64,000 nt of DNA from Pseudonocardia sp. EC080619-01 (GCF_001420995.1 NZ_CP012184.1:1348501-1412500), one strand, 5' to 3'; numbered from the stretch's first letter, positions 46,745 to 55,900 are shown. Translations and numbers: made by a program. The notes: a model not told the origin generated them from the sequence alone.

Positions 46745-47391
46745 CCGTCGTCCTCCGGCAGGTCGGCCAGCACCTCGGAGGAGCTGAGCAGGTGCGTCGT
46801 CATGGCGGCCCGCGCCAGCTCGGCGTTGCGCCGCCGGATGGCCGAGACGATGTCGTGGTGCTGGCGCTGGCTGCGTTCCAGCTCGGCCGGCGAGTACTGG
46901 CCGAAGTTCCGGGCGATCGCGTTGACGCTCACGAGCTGCTGCAGGAGCTGCGGGAGCCGGGGACTGCGGGCGGCCTCGACGATCCCGTCGTGCAGCTCCG
47001 CGTTGTGCACGCTTCGCCGCTCGATCGCCTCCGGGTCGGTCCGGTCCCCGAGGGCGTCCATCGCGGTGAGGGCCCGTTCGATCCGGGCGAGCTGCTCGTC
47101 GGTCCGGAGCTCGGCGGCCCGGCCCGCGGCGTGGCTCTCCAGGACCGCACGCAGCGCGAAGACCTCGCCGAGGTCGTCGGCGTCCCACCGGATGACCCGC
47201 GCGCCGCGGTTGGCCTCGATCTCGACCAGCCCGTCCAGGCTCAGCCTGCGCAGCGCCTCCCGGACCGGGGTCCGGCTGAGGTCGAGCCGTTGCGCCAGCG
47301 AGGATTCGGCGAGCTTGTCGCCCGGCCGGAACTCCCCCTCCAGGATCGCCGCACGGACGGCCTCGTAGGCGCGTTCCGCTCCCGTCGCCAT
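46741..47391 (-). CDS. GntR-family regulator, FadR/FCD subfamily
   Basis: The 216-residue protein has a winged helix-turn-helix (about 5-70: LAQRLDLSRTPVREALRRLSLDGLVE) and an FCD ligand domain (about 80-210) with ELHDGIVEAA and HHDIVSAIRRR supplying metal/ligand histidines. GGAGGTGAG precedes the ATG. It is divergent from the CoA-transferase operon and probably controls it through the TGTACAC elements between them. Confidence 0.88.
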   Translation of the reverse strand: MATGAERAYEAVRAAILEGEFRPGDKLAESSLAQRLDLSRTPVREALRRLSLDGLVEIEANRGARVIRWDADDLGEVFALRAVLESHAAGRAAELRTDEQLARIERALTAMDALGDRTDPEAIERRSVHNAELHDGIVEAARSPRLPQLLQQLVSVNAIARNFGQYSPAELERSQRQHHDIVSAIRRRNAELARAAMTTHLLSSSEVLADLPEDDG

Positions 47392-47489
47392 GGGCTCGCC
47401 CTCACCTCCGCCGGAGTCGCGGCACGGCCGGCGTCCCGGCCCCGACCGCAGCCTAGGCGGTCGTGCACGGGCACGTCCCGGCGGCCGAA

Positions 47490-47560
47490 TGTACACAATC
47501 AATGCCGTTCCGGGAAGTAATCCCCAGGAAAGAACGAACTCTTGACGAATCATGTGTACA
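47490..47560. promoter_or_regulatory. TGTACAC operator pair and promoter in the GntR divergon
   Basis: TGTACACA (47490-47497) and its inverted form TGTGTACA (47553-47560) flank the divergent starts, and GCGTACACC recurs near 47580. A -35 box TTGACG at 47542-47547 sits directly before the second element, so binding there would block the plus-strand promoter. Assignment to the adjacent GntR is inference. Confidence 0.5.
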
Positions 47561-47625
47561 ACTTGCAGTCTGACGTGGCGTACACCACGCGATCTGCCTC
47601 GACGCGGAGGAGACCGGCGAGCCCC

Positions 47626-48867
47626 ATGACGACGACGTCGACGACCCCCGGCAGCGCCGCTGCCGGCACCACGACCGACGGGCCGCTCGCCGGCCTCCGG
47701 GTGGTGGAGACCGGCTCGCTCATCGCGGGCCCGTTCTGTGCCCAGCTGCTCGGCGACTTCGGCGCCGAGATCATCAAGATCGAGGACCCGGGCGCGGGCG
47801 ACCCCATGCGCCAGTGGGGCAGCTGCCGGCCGTCCGGCCACTCGCTGTCCTGGCCGATCATCGCCCGCAACAAGAAGTCCGTGACCTGCAACCTGCGGAG
47901 CCCCGAGGGACAGGAGATCCTCCGCGGCCTCGCGGAGCGCGCCGACGTGGTGGTGGAGAACTTCCGCCCCGGCACGATGGAGCGCTGGGGCTGCGGCTAC
48001 GAGGACCTGAGCCGGACCAACCCGGGGATCATCATGACCCGGGTGACCGGCTACGGGCAGACCGGGCCGTACGCCCAGCGTGCCGGGTTCGGCGTGATCG
48101 GCGAGGCGATGGGCGGCATCCGCCACCTCACCGGCGAGCCCGGACGCCCGACGGGCCGGATCGGCGTCTCCCTCGGCGACTCGCTCGCGGGGACGTTCGC
48201 CGCGCTGGGCACCGTGATGGCCGTGGTCGGCCGGCAGCGCACGGGCGTCGGCCAGGTCGTGGACTCGGCGATCTACGAGGCCGTGCTCGCGCTGATGGAG
48301 GCATCGCTCCCGGAGTGGGAGCTGGCCGGTTTCCAGCGGGAACGCAGCGGGAGCACCCTGCCGGGCGTCGCACCCAGCAACGTCTACCCCACCCGGGACG
48401 GCGCCGAGGTGCTCATCGCGGGGAACCGCGACACCGTCTTCCGCAGGCTGGCCTCGGTGCTCGGCCGCGAGGACTGGCTCGACGACGACCGGTTCGCCAC
48501 CCACGGCGCGCGCGGCGAGCACGGCGCGGAGCTCGACGCCCTGATCGGGGCGATCACGGCGACCCGGGACAGCGCGGCGCTGCTCGACGCGCTGCACGAC
48601 GCGGGCGTCCCGGCCGGGCTCGCCTACCGCTCGGAGGACATGCTCCGCGACCCGCACTTCGCCGCCCGGCAGGCGATCGTCCGGCTCACCCATCCCGCGC
48701 TCGGCCCGTTCCCGATGCAGAACGTCGTGCCGCAGCTGTCCGGTACCCCCGGCCGGGTCGGGAGCCTCGGCCCGGAGCTGGGCGAGCACACCGACGCCGT
48801 CCTGTCGTCGGTCCTCGGCCTGGACGACGCCCGGATCGCGGAGCTCCGCGCGCGGGGGGTCGTCTGA
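47626..48867 (+). CDS. CaiB/BaiF-type (class III) CoA-transferase
   Basis: The 413-residue protein has family motifs GLRVVETGSLIAGPFCAQLLGDFGAEIIKIE, VVENFRPGTMERWG and SLGDSLAG with the catalytic D185. It moves CoA between carboxylic acids. GGAGGAGACC upstream favours the ATG at 47626 over a start 28 codons earlier. One base separates it from the HMG-CoA-lyase-like gene. Together they suggest activation and cleavage of a branched hydroxy-dicarboxylate. Confidence 0.88.
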   Translation: MTTTSTTPGSAAAGTTTDGPLAGLRVVETGSLIAGPFCAQLLGDFGAEIIKIEDPGAGDPMRQWGSCRPSGHSLSWPIIARNKKSVTCNLRSPEGQEILRGLAERADVVVENFRPGTMERWGCGYEDLSRTNPGIIMTRVTGYGQTGPYAQRAGFGVIGEAMGGIRHLTGEPGRPTGRIGVSLGDSLAGTFAALGTVMAVVGRQRTGVGQVVDSAIYEAVLALMEASLPEWELAGFQRERSGSTLPGVAPSNVYPTRDGAEVLIAGNRDTVFRRLASVLGREDWLDDDRFATHGARGEHGAELDALIGAITATRDSAALLDALHDAGVPAGLAYRSEDMLRDPHFAARQAIVRLTHPALGPFPMQNVVPQLSGTPGRVGSLGPELGEHTDAVLSSVLGLDDARIAELRARGVV

Positions 48868-48868
48868 G

Positions 48869-49789
48869 ATGGGCGCGGATCACGGGATCACGCTCGTCGA
48901 GGTCGCGCCCCGCGACGGCCTGCAGAACGAGGCCGTCCACCTGACGGTGCCGCAGAAGCTCGAGCTCGTCGCCCGCTGCGTCGACGCCGGCGCGCGGCGG
49001 ATCGAGGCGGTCAGCTTCGCGAACCCGGCGCGGGTCCCGGCGATGGCCGGCGCCGAGGAGCTGATGGCGCAGGTCCCCCGCCGCCCGGGCGTGCGGTACG
49101 CGGGGTTGGTCATGAACGACCGCGGGCTCGACCGCGCGCTCGCCTGCGGGGTCGACGAGATCGACGTCGTCGCCGTCGTGACCGACACGTTCAGCCGCCG
49201 GAACCAGAACACGGACACCGCCGGCGCCCTGGCACTGGTCGCCCGGCTGGTGCCGCGGGCGCGCGCCGCGGGCGTCCCGGTGACGGTGACCCTCGGCGCG
49301 TCGTTCGGATGCCCCTTCGAGGGCGAGGTCCCGCTCGACCGGCTACGCGCGTGCCTCGCCGCGGTCGCGGACGCGGGACCGGCGGAGATCGCGCTGGCCG
49401 ACACCATCGGCGTCGCCGTCCCGCGGGACGTGCACGAGCGCGTCGCGCTGGCCCGCGAGGCCGCCCCCGGCACCCCGCTGCGGATCCACCTGCACGACAC
49501 CCGCAACACCGCCGGCGCCAACGCGCTCGCCGCCGTCGAGGCCGGGGTGACCGTGCTCGACAGCAGCATCGGCGGCGCGGGCGGGTGCCCGTTCGCGCCC
49601 GCCGCGACCGGGAACGTCGCGACCGAGGACCTCGTCTACGCCCTGCGGCGCAGCGGGATCGACGTGGGCCACGACCTGGAGCTGCTCCGGTACTGCGCCC
49701 GCTGGCTGGAGACCGTGCTCGAACGACCGCTGCCCTCGGCGCTGCTCGCCGCGGGCGACTTCCCCGACCGGAGCCGGCAGGCCGGCTGA
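48869..49789 (+). CDS. Hydroxymethylglutaryl-CoA lyase-like enzyme
   Basis: The 306-residue TIM-barrel protein has EVAPRDGLQNE (metal Asp), VSFANPARVPAM, HLHDTRNTAGANALAAVEAG (metal His pair) and GAGGCPFAPAATGNVATEDLVY, the HMG-CoA lyase signature with catalytic Cys. It should cleave HMG-CoA to acetoacetate and acetyl-CoA or act on a close analogue. It lies between the CoA-transferase and a GntP permease. Confidence 0.85.
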   Translation: MGADHGITLVEVAPRDGLQNEAVHLTVPQKLELVARCVDAGARRIEAVSFANPARVPAMAGAEELMAQVPRRPGVRYAGLVMNDRGLDRALACGVDEIDVVAVVTDTFSRRNQNTDTAGALALVARLVPRARAAGVPVTVTLGASFGCPFEGEVPLDRLRACLAAVADAGPAEIALADTIGVAVPRDVHERVALAREAAPGTPLRIHLHDTRNTAGANALAAVEAGVTVLDSSIGGAGGCPFAPAATGNVATEDLVYALRRSGIDVGHDLELLRYCARWLETVLERPLPSALLAAGDFPDRSRQAG

Positions 49790-49812
49790 ACCGCAGAGAA
49801 AGCGAGAACGGT

Positions 49813-51273
49813 GTGATCGGATCAATGGCGATCCTGCACATAGCGATCGCGGTCGCCGGCATCGTCGGCACGATCGTCCTCCTCCGGGTCGAGCCGGTGA
49901 TCGCGCTCGTGCTCGGCGCGGCGTACCTCGGACTCGCGACCGGTCAGGGGGTCGAGGGGACCAGCACGGCCGTCGCCGAGGGCTTCGGCTCGGTGATGGG
50001 CGAGATCGGGCTCCTGATCGCGTTCGGTGTCCTGCTGGGCTCGCTCGTCCAGGCACTCGGTGTGCCGCAACGCATCGCCGAGGCGATGCTGCGGACGTTC
50101 GGGCGGGGCGGCGTGCCCTACGCCTACGGATTGTCCCTCGGCGTCGTGCTGGCCTCGGTGTTCGCGGACGTCCTCATCGTGCTGGCCGGTCCGCTGACCC
50201 GGCACGCGTCGCCGCGGCTCGGCCGCGACGGGCACGGCCTGCTCTCCGGGACGGCGATCATCGGCATCACCGCCGGGCTCACGTTCGTCGTCCCCGGGAC
50301 CGCACTGATGGCGGTGATCGGCGTGCTCGGCATCCCGGTCGGGCAGGCGCTGCTCTACGCGTTGCCGGTCGGCGTGCTCACGATCGTCGTCACCGTCGCC
50401 GTCTACAGCGCACTGATCCGCTACGGGCTCTGGAACGCCGCGCGCGACCAGCTCTTCCCCGACGGGGACCCCGGCGACGGCGCCTCCGCGCCGCGGCCGG
50501 ACACCGGCTCCGGTCCCGTCGACGACGGTGGGTCGCGCGCGCCCGACGGCGACGGCGTCGCCCCGGAGCCGGCGGGCCGGGCGGCGGTCGGCACGACCGG
50601 TGCGGACGCCCCGGCACGGCTCCCCGACGGTCCACTGTGGCTGTTCGCCGCCCCGCTGCTGGTCACCGTCGTGATGATCCTGGCCGGGGCGGGTCTCACC
50701 ACGGCGGGCGTGCAGGGCACGGTCGTCGACGTCCTCGGCGACGTCAGCACCGCCCTGTTCACCGGCGTCTGCGTGGCCTACGTCGTCGCCCGCCGGGTGC
50801 TGGCCACCGAGGAGCTGGACGAGGCGGTCCGCCGCGGCATGCGGACCAGCGGGTCGATCCTGGTCCTGACCGGCGTCGGCGGCAGCTTCGCGGCGCTGGT
50901 CGGCGGGACGGACGCGGGCGACTACCTGTCGGGCCTGTTCAGCTCGGGGTTCGGCTCCCCGATCGTCCTCACCTGGATCATCGCCGCGGTCCTGCACGCG
51001 GCGGTCGGGTCCATCACGCTCGGCGCGCTGACCGCGGTCGGGATCGTCGCCCCCGTCGCCCAGGCGGCGGGCCCCGGCGAGGCCGTCCTCATCGGACTCG
51101 CCGCGCTGTCCGGGGCGCTGTTCGGCGGCCTGCCGAACGCGAACGGCTTCTGGCTGTTCAAGTCGGTGTTCGACCTGTCCGTCCGGGGTGCGCTGAAGAC
51201 GTACACGCTCGGCCCGTCGATCTCCTCGGTCGTCTCCTTCCTGCTCCTGCTCGCACTGTCCGCCGTGGTGTGA
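49813..51273 (+). CDS. GntP-family carboxylate:H+ permease
   Basis: The 486-residue membrane protein has about 12-14 TM segments with the GntP hallmarks GFGSVMGEIGLLIAFGVLLG, ADVLIVLAGPL and NANGFWLFK. A long Asp/Gly/Pro-rich cytoplasmic loop (about 216-276) splits it. The family imports gluconate and related hydroxy acids. The GTG at 49813 is tentative; an ATG at 49825 is the alternative. Context suggests the substrate of the CoA-transferase and lyase. Confidence 0.82.
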   Translation: MIGSMAILHIAIAVAGIVGTIVLLRVEPVIALVLGAAYLGLATGQGVEGTSTAVAEGFGSVMGEIGLLIAFGVLLGSLVQALGVPQRIAEAMLRTFGRGGVPYAYGLSLGVVLASVFADVLIVLAGPLTRHASPRLGRDGHGLLSGTAIIGITAGLTFVVPGTALMAVIGVLGIPVGQALLYALPVGVLTIVVTVAVYSALIRYGLWNAARDQLFPDGDPGDGASAPRPDTGSGPVDDGGSRAPDGDGVAPEPAGRAAVGTTGADAPARLPDGPLWLFAAPLLVTVVMILAGAGLTTAGVQGTVVDVLGDVSTALFTGVCVAYVVARRVLATEELDEAVRRGMRTSGSILVLTGVGGSFAALVGGTDAGDYLSGLFSSGFGSPIVLTWIIAAVLHAAVGSITLGALTAVGIVAPVAQAAGPGEAVLIGLAALSGALFGGLPNANGFWLFKSVFDLSVRGALKTYTLGPSISSVVSFLLLLALSAVV

Positions 51274-51287
51274 GCCGGGCGCCGTTT

Positions 51288-51319
51288 CCGTGAAGCCCTT
51301 CACGGTTAGGGTGTCCTAA
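51288..51319 (+). promoter_or_regulatory. Palindromic promoter region of the PPOX flavoprotein gene
   Basis: CCGTGAAG-CC-CTTCACGG (51288-51305) is directly followed by TTAGG-GTGT-CCTAA (51306-51319), which contains a TAGGGT -10 candidate. A -35-like TTTCCG lies 16 bases upstream. The two adjacent palindromes look like operator plus core promoter. Confidence 0.5.
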
Positions 51320-51336
51320 GACCTTGGGGGGAGCAC

Positions 51337-51948
51337 ATGGACGAGATCACCGACGAGGCGCGGCTGCGCGAGGTCATCGGCGAGACGAGCGCCGCGATCC
51401 GGGACAAGGCCCGCGACCGGGTCGACCCGGTGACGGCGGACTTCCTGGCGGCGTCGCCGTTCTTCCTGCTCGCGACGACCGGACCGGACGGCGTCGACGT
51501 CTCGCCGCGGGGCGACCCCGCCGGCTGCATCCTGGTGCTCGACGAGCGCACGGTGGCCTTCGCCGACCGCAAGGGGAACCGGAAGCTGGACTCGCTGCGC
51601 AACATCCTGCACGACCCGCGGGTCGGGATGATCGTCGTCGTGCCGGGGTCCAACGACACGGTGCGGATCAACGGCCGCGCCCGGATCGTGCACGAGCCCG
51701 ACTTCGCCGACCGGCTCGAGGTCAAGGGGTCCACGCCCGACGTGGCGATCGTCGTCGAGATCGACGAGCTGTTCCTGCACTGCGCGAAGGCGTTCCTGCG
51801 GTCGTCGCTGTGGGACTCCTCGACGTGGCCCGCGAAGGGCGAGGTGCCCACCGCCGGGAAGCTGGTGAAGGGGCAGTACCGCATCCCAGGCCCGGCGAAG
51901 GCGATCGACGTCGCGCTGCGCCGGGACGCGAAGGTCAACCAGTACTGA
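51337..51948 (+). CDS. Pyridoxamine-phosphate-oxidase-like FMN flavoprotein
   Basis: The 203-residue protein has a split-barrel FMN fold: PFFLLATTGPDGVDVSPRGDPAG, FADRKGNRKLDSLRNILHDPRVGMIVVVPG, RINGRARI and CAKAFLRSSLW. It matches the MSMEG_1061-type family of pyridoxamine-oxidase-like proteins. Members bind FMN or F420; the substrate is unknown. A G-rich ribosome site precedes the ATG. Its 3' end overlaps the convergent menC gene by 14 bases. Confidence 0.8.
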   Translation: MDEITDEARLREVIGETSAAIRDKARDRVDPVTADFLAASPFFLLATTGPDGVDVSPRGDPAGCILVLDERTVAFADRKGNRKLDSLRNILHDPRVGMIVVVPGSNDTVRINGRARIVHEPDFADRLEVKGSTPDVAIVVEIDELFLHCAKAFLRSSLWDSSTWPAKGEVPTAGKLVKGQYRIPGPAKAIDVALRRDAKVNQY

Positions 51949-52888
51949 GCGCCGCGACGCGGTCGTACCGGGCCCGCCACCAGGCGTCGCGGTCCGGCGG
52001 CGCCGAGGCCCCGTCCCGGTGCACCGGCTCCGGGGCCCGGCGCGGCACCGGGAGGAACCCGCCGTCCGGGAGGTAGGGCTCGGCGACGACGTCGGCGGCC
52101 AGCAGCGACGCCGTCCCGAGCCCGCAGGCGTGGTGCAGCTCGGGCAGCGCCCCGGCCAGCGCGAGCCCGGCGGCCAGCCCGACCCCGGACTCGACGGCCG
52201 ACGACACGACGACCGGGAGCCCGCACTCCTGCGCGATCCGCAGCGCCCGCCGCACCCCGCCGAGCGGCGACACCTTGAGGACGACGACGTCGGCCGCCTC
52301 GGCACGCACCACCCGCATCGGGTCCTCCGCGCGGCGGATCGACTCGTCGGCGGCCACCGGCACGTCCACGGCGCGCCGCACCGCGGCGAGCTCCTCCACC
52401 GAGGCGCAGGGCTGCTCGACGTACTCCAGCCCGCCCGCGGCCCTCTCCAGCCGGGCGATCGCGGCGACCGCCTCGTCGACCGTCCACGCCGTGTTCGCGT
52501 CGACCCGGACCAGGCCGGACGGGCCGAGCGCGTCCCGCACGGCGGCGACCCGCTCCTCGTCCTCCGCCGCCGGCCGGCCCTTCTCGGCGACCTTGACCTT
52601 CGCCGTGGTGGCGCCGGAGGCCCGCACGATCCGCTGCGCGTGCTCGGGGCCGACGGCGGGCACGGTCGCGTTGACCGGGATCCGGTCGCGCACCGGCTCC
52701 GGCCAGCCCTCGTGGGCCGCCTCCCGGGCCGCGGCCAGCCAGGCGACGGCCTCGCGGTCGTCGTACTCGGCGAAGGGGCAGAACTCGCCCCAGCCCGCAG
52801 GCCCCCGCAGCAGCAGCCCCTCCCGGACCGTGATCCCGCGGAACCGGGTGGTCATGGGCAGCGCGTAGGTCCAGACGGGGTCGTCCAC
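51935..52888 (-). CDS. menC: o-Succinylbenzoate synthase
   Basis: The 317-residue enolase-superfamily protein has the catalytic KxK (K97, K99), VDANTAW with D130, VEQP, ADES and VLKVSP with the second-half lysine. The N-terminal LPMTTRFRGITVREG is typical of actinobacterial MenC. It dehydrates SHCHC to o-succinylbenzoate in menaquinone synthesis. The GTG at 52888 is preferred over a TTG three codons upstream. No other men genes are in the window. It ends inside the convergent flavoprotein gene. Confidence 0.88.
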   Translation of the reverse strand: MDDPVWTYALPMTTRFRGITVREGLLLRGPAGWGEFCPFAEYDDREAVAWLAAAREAAHEGWPEPVRDRIPVNATVPAVGPEHAQRIVRASGATTAKVKVAEKGRPAAEDEERVAAVRDALGPSGLVRVDANTAWTVDEAVAAIARLERAAGGLEYVEQPCASVEELAAVRRAVDVPVAADESIRRAEDPMRVVRAEAADVVVLKVSPLGGVRRALRIAQECGLPVVVSSAVESGVGLAAGLALAGALPELHHACGLGTASLLAADVVAEPYLPDGGFLPVPRRAPEPVHRDGASAPPDRDAWWRARYDRVAALSTG

Positions 52889-52898
52889 CCCGCCCAAG

Positions 52899-54353
52899 CT
52901 AGGCGACGAGCTCGTGCGCGGCCGGGTCGGCCCGGCGGGTCCGGTTCCGGAAGGTGAAGGTGTAGCCGGGCCACAGCGTGCGGTTGCGGCCGTGCTCGTC
53001 GAGGTACCAGGACGCGCACCCGCCGGAGCCCCAGACGGCCGCGCCCAGACGGTCCTGCAGGTCGGCGTTGTGCGCGTCCTGCACCTCGGCGCGGGTGTCG
53101 ATCGCGACGGCGCGGTTGCGGTCGACCAGCTCCATCGCGTCGAGGACGTAGTTCAGCTGCGACTCGATCATCAGCACCATCGAGCTGTGCCCCAGCCCGG
53201 TGTTCGGCCCGACGACGGCGAACAGGTTGGGGAACCCGGAGACCGTCGTGCCGTGCAGCGCCTGCGGGCCGTCCCGCCAGGCGTCGGCGAGCTTGACGCC
53301 GTCGCGGCCGGTGATCGCCATCCGGCTCATGCCGTCGCCGACCCGGAACCCGGTGCCGAACACGATGACGTCGCACGGGTGCTCGACGCCGTCGGTGGTG
53401 ACGACGCCGCGCGCGGTGATCCGGTCGATGCCGGTGGTCTCGACGGAGACGTCGTCGCGGCGCAGTGCCGGGTAGTAGTCGTTGCTCATCAGGACGCGCT
53501 TGCAGCCCATCGTGAAGTCCGGGGTGACCTTCCGGCGCAGCTCCGGGTCGCCCGCGAAGGTCCGCCGCAGGTACAGCCGCGCCGCGCGCTCGGCGAGCTT
53601 CATGATCCGCGGGTGCATGAAGCCGAGGACCATCGCCTCGTGCCGCCAGTACAGCGCCGTCCGGTAGGCCCGCCGCAGCCCGGGCACCCGGCGGAACGCG
53701 CGCCGGGTGCGCTCCCGGATCGGCTTGTCGGGCTTGGGCAGCACCCACGGTGCGGTCCGCTGGAACAGCGTGAGGTGCTCGGTCTCCGGGGCGATCGCCG
53801 GGACGAACTGGATCGCCGAGGCGCCGGTGCCGATCACGGCGACGCGCTTGCCGCGCAGGTCGGTGCCGTGGTCCCACTGGGCCGAGTGGAACGCGGTGCC
53901 GGCGAACTCCTCCAGGCCCTCGATCTCGGGGACCGACGGCTCGTGCAGGGCGCCGGTGCCGAACACGACGTAGCGCGCCCGCAGCAGCGTGCCGTCGGCG
54001 AGCGTGACGTCCCAGGCGGCGCCGTCCCACTCGGCACCGGTGACGTGCGCGCCGAACCGGATCCGGTCGCGCAGCCGGTAGTGGTCGGCCACGTCCTCCA
54101 GGTAGGCGCGGATCTCGGCCTGCCGGGCGAAGGTGCGGCTCCAGTCGTCGTTCGGGAAGAACGAGAACGAGTAGAGGTGCGACTCCACGTCGCAGGCGCA
54201 GCCCGGGTAGACGTTGTCCCGCCAGGTGCCGCCGAGGGTCTCCGCCTTCTCCAGCATCAGCCAGTCGCGGCGCCCGGCCCCGTCCAGCCGGATGGCGGCA
54301 CCCAGCCCGGCGAATCCGCTCCCGACGATCAGCGTGTCGACCTGCTCGGACAT
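52899..54353 (-). CDS. Flavin monooxygenase, Baeyer-Villiger type
   Basis: The 484-residue protein has two Rossmann motifs (VGSGFAGLGAA near 11-21; VIGTGASAIQFVP) and the fingerprint FAGTAFHSAQWDH fitting FxGxxxHxxxW. It uses NADPH and O2 to oxidise ketones or steroids. GGAGGGG before the ATG at 54353 fixes the start. It is divergent from a TetR gene with a clear operator between them. A role in hydrophobic substrate catabolism is inferred. Confidence 0.85.
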   Translation of the reverse strand: MSEQVDTLIVGSGFAGLGAAIRLDGAGRRDWLMLEKAETLGGTWRDNVYPGCACDVESHLYSFSFFPNDDWSRTFARQAEIRAYLEDVADHYRLRDRIRFGAHVTGAEWDGAAWDVTLADGTLLRARYVVFGTGALHEPSVPEIEGLEEFAGTAFHSAQWDHGTDLRGKRVAVIGTGASAIQFVPAIAPETEHLTLFQRTAPWVLPKPDKPIRERTRRAFRRVPGLRRAYRTALYWRHEAMVLGFMHPRIMKLAERAARLYLRRTFAGDPELRRKVTPDFTMGCKRVLMSNDYYPALRRDDVSVETTGIDRITARGVVTTDGVEHPCDVIVFGTGFRVGDGMSRMAITGRDGVKLADAWRDGPQALHGTTVSGFPNLFAVVGPNTGLGHSSMVLMIESQLNYVLDAMELVDRNRAVAIDTRAEVQDAHNADLQDRLGAAVWGSGGCASWYLDEHGRNRTLWPGYTFTFRNRTRRADPAAHELVA

Positions 54354-54387
54354 GCGTCCCCTCCGGATCACGTCGGCTCACATCACT

Positions 54388-54416
54388 GTTACCGGCGGTA
54401 ACCTACCACGGGTAAC
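54388..54416. promoter_or_regulatory. TetR operator between monooxygenase and TetR genes
   Basis: GTTACCGGCGGTAAC (54388-54402) is a perfect 6-3-6 palindrome, followed by CTACCACGGGTAAC (54403-54416), an imperfect second element. The same pairing of 15-bp GTxACC elements occurs at 15021-15050. Confidence 0.7.
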
Positions 54417-54439
54417 TTACTGCGGGTAGGGTCCCCGCC

Positions 54440-55045
54440 GTGACCACGCAGACCGTTCCGGGACCCCGGCGCCGCGTGCCCCGGGCCGAACGGGAGCGCC
54501 AGATCGTCGACGCCGCCGTCGCCGTGTTCGGCGAGCGCGGCTACGCGAACACGTCGATGGAGGCCGTCGCCGAGCGCGTCGGTGTCACCAAGCCGGTGCT
54601 CTACGCGCACTTCGGCTCCAAGGAGGGCCTGCTGCTCGCCGCGATCGCGCGGGCACGGGCCGAGCTGCTCGAGGTCGTCGCGGAGGCCGCGGGCGCCGCG
54701 CACGACCCGGAGTCGATGCTGCGCGGCGGCACGCTGGCGTTCTTCACCTACCTGGACCGCAGGGCACCGGCCTGGCAGCTGTTCTGCTCCGAGGCCGGGG
54801 TGGCCGACGACGCGCTGGAGGAGATCCGCGCCCAGCAGACCGACTTCATCGCCGGGCTGCTCGCCGCCCAGGTGCCGGGCACCGAGCCGGAACGGCTCAC
54901 CGGCTGGGCGCAGGTGATCGTCGGGGCCGGGGAGCGGCTCGCCGTCTGGCGCGGGCAGGACGAGCGCGTCACCGCCGAGCAGGCCACCGACTACCTCATG
55001 GAGGTCGCCTGGACCGGGCTGGCGGGACTCCGCCGGAACCGCTGA
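54440..55045 (+). CDS. TetR-family transcriptional regulator
   Basis: The 201-residue protein has an N-terminal TetR helix-turn-helix (about 17-64: RQIVDAAVAVFGERGYANTSMEAVAERVGVTKPVLYAHFGSKE) and a helical ligand domain. TAGGGT ends seven bases before the GTG, so the message is probably leaderless. It should repress itself and the divergent monooxygenase via the palindrome at 54388. The siderophore-interacting protein gene follows by 27 bp and may be co-transcribed. Confidence 0.88.
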   Translation: MTTQTVPGPRRRVPRAERERQIVDAAVAVFGERGYANTSMEAVAERVGVTKPVLYAHFGSKEGLLLAAIARARAELLEVVAEAAGAAHDPESMLRGGTLAFFTYLDRRAPAWQLFCSEAGVADDALEEIRAQQTDFIAGLLAAQVPGTEPERLTGWAQVIVGAGERLAVWRGQDERVTAEQATDYLMEVAWTGLAGLRRNR

Positions 55046-55072
55046 GGCGTCCGTCCGGGAGACTGGTCGGCG

Positions 55073-55834
55073 ATGAGCACGACCGCGCCCCGCCTGCTGC
55101 AGGTGACCCGCACCGAGCGGGTCACGCCCGGGATGATCCGGGTGACCCTCACCGGCGAGGAGCTGGCCGGTTTCCCCGGCCACGGCCCGGACCGCCGGAT
55201 CAAGATGTTCTTCCCGGTCGAGGGGCAGGAGCGCCCCGCGGTGCCGCGCGCGTCGACCGGCGGTCCGGTGTGGCCCGCCGGTGAGGCCCGCCCGGCGATC
55301 CGGACCTACACGGTGCGCCGCTTCTCCCCCGGCGCCGGGGCGCACGGCGAACTCGACGTCGACTTCGTCGTGCACGCCGGGTACGGCCCGGCGGCGGCCT
55401 GGGCGGTGGCGGCGGAACCCGGGAACTGGGTCGGGGTGTCCGAGCCCGGCGGCCGCTGGGCCCCGGACCCGGCGGCCGAGCACCAGGTCGTCATCGGCGA
55501 CGAGTCGGCGCTGCCCGCCCTCGCCACCGTGCTGGAGACGCTCACGGAGGAGCATCCGGCGGTGCCCGTCCGGGCGATAGTCGAGGTCTCCGGGCCCGAC
55601 GAGGAGCAGCCGCTGCCCGGCGACGCCGAGGTCCACTGGGTGCACCGCGGGTCCGACCCGGCCGGCGAGCCGCTGGTCGCGGCCGTGCACGCCGCCGAGC
55701 TGCCCGCCGGGCGCGGGCAGGCGTGGCTGTCCGGCGAGTCCGCGGCGGTGAAGGACCTGCGCGCGCACCTGCTCGGCGACCGCGGTTTCGACCGGCGCGC
55801 CGTCTACGCCACCGGGTACTGGCGGGCCCGCTGA
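55073..55834 (+). CDS. Siderophore-interacting FAD protein (ViuB/SIP family)
   Basis: The 253-residue protein has an FAD-binding barrel with RTYTVRRF (FAD Arg/Tyr/Thr), FVVHAGYGPAAAWA and a C-terminal NAD(P)-binding part (QVVIGDESALPALATVLE, WLSGESAAVKDLRAHL, YATGYWR). Family members reduce ferric siderophores in the cytoplasm. It lies 27 bp after the TetR gene. Whether it serves iron release for the locus at 37-45 kb is open; it is not linked to it. Confidence 0.85.
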   Translation: MSTTAPRLLQVTRTERVTPGMIRVTLTGEELAGFPGHGPDRRIKMFFPVEGQERPAVPRASTGGPVWPAGEARPAIRTYTVRRFSPGAGAHGELDVDFVVHAGYGPAAAWAVAAEPGNWVGVSEPGGRWAPDPAAEHQVVIGDESALPALATVLETLTEEHPAVPVRAIVEVSGPDEEQPLPGDAEVHWVHRGSDPAGEPLVAAVHAAELPAGRGQAWLSGESAAVKDLRAHLLGDRGFDRRAVYATGYWRAR

Positions 55835-55900
55835 CCCGGTCGCAGCATGCCGACAGCCGGCCCACAGCCGTCGCACAGGTCGGGGCTGTGTGCTGGCACC

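Noticed and set aside
51306..51319. IdeR/DtxR iron box
   Set aside because: Half-sites TTAGG and CCTAA are only four bases apart instead of nine, so the match is poor.
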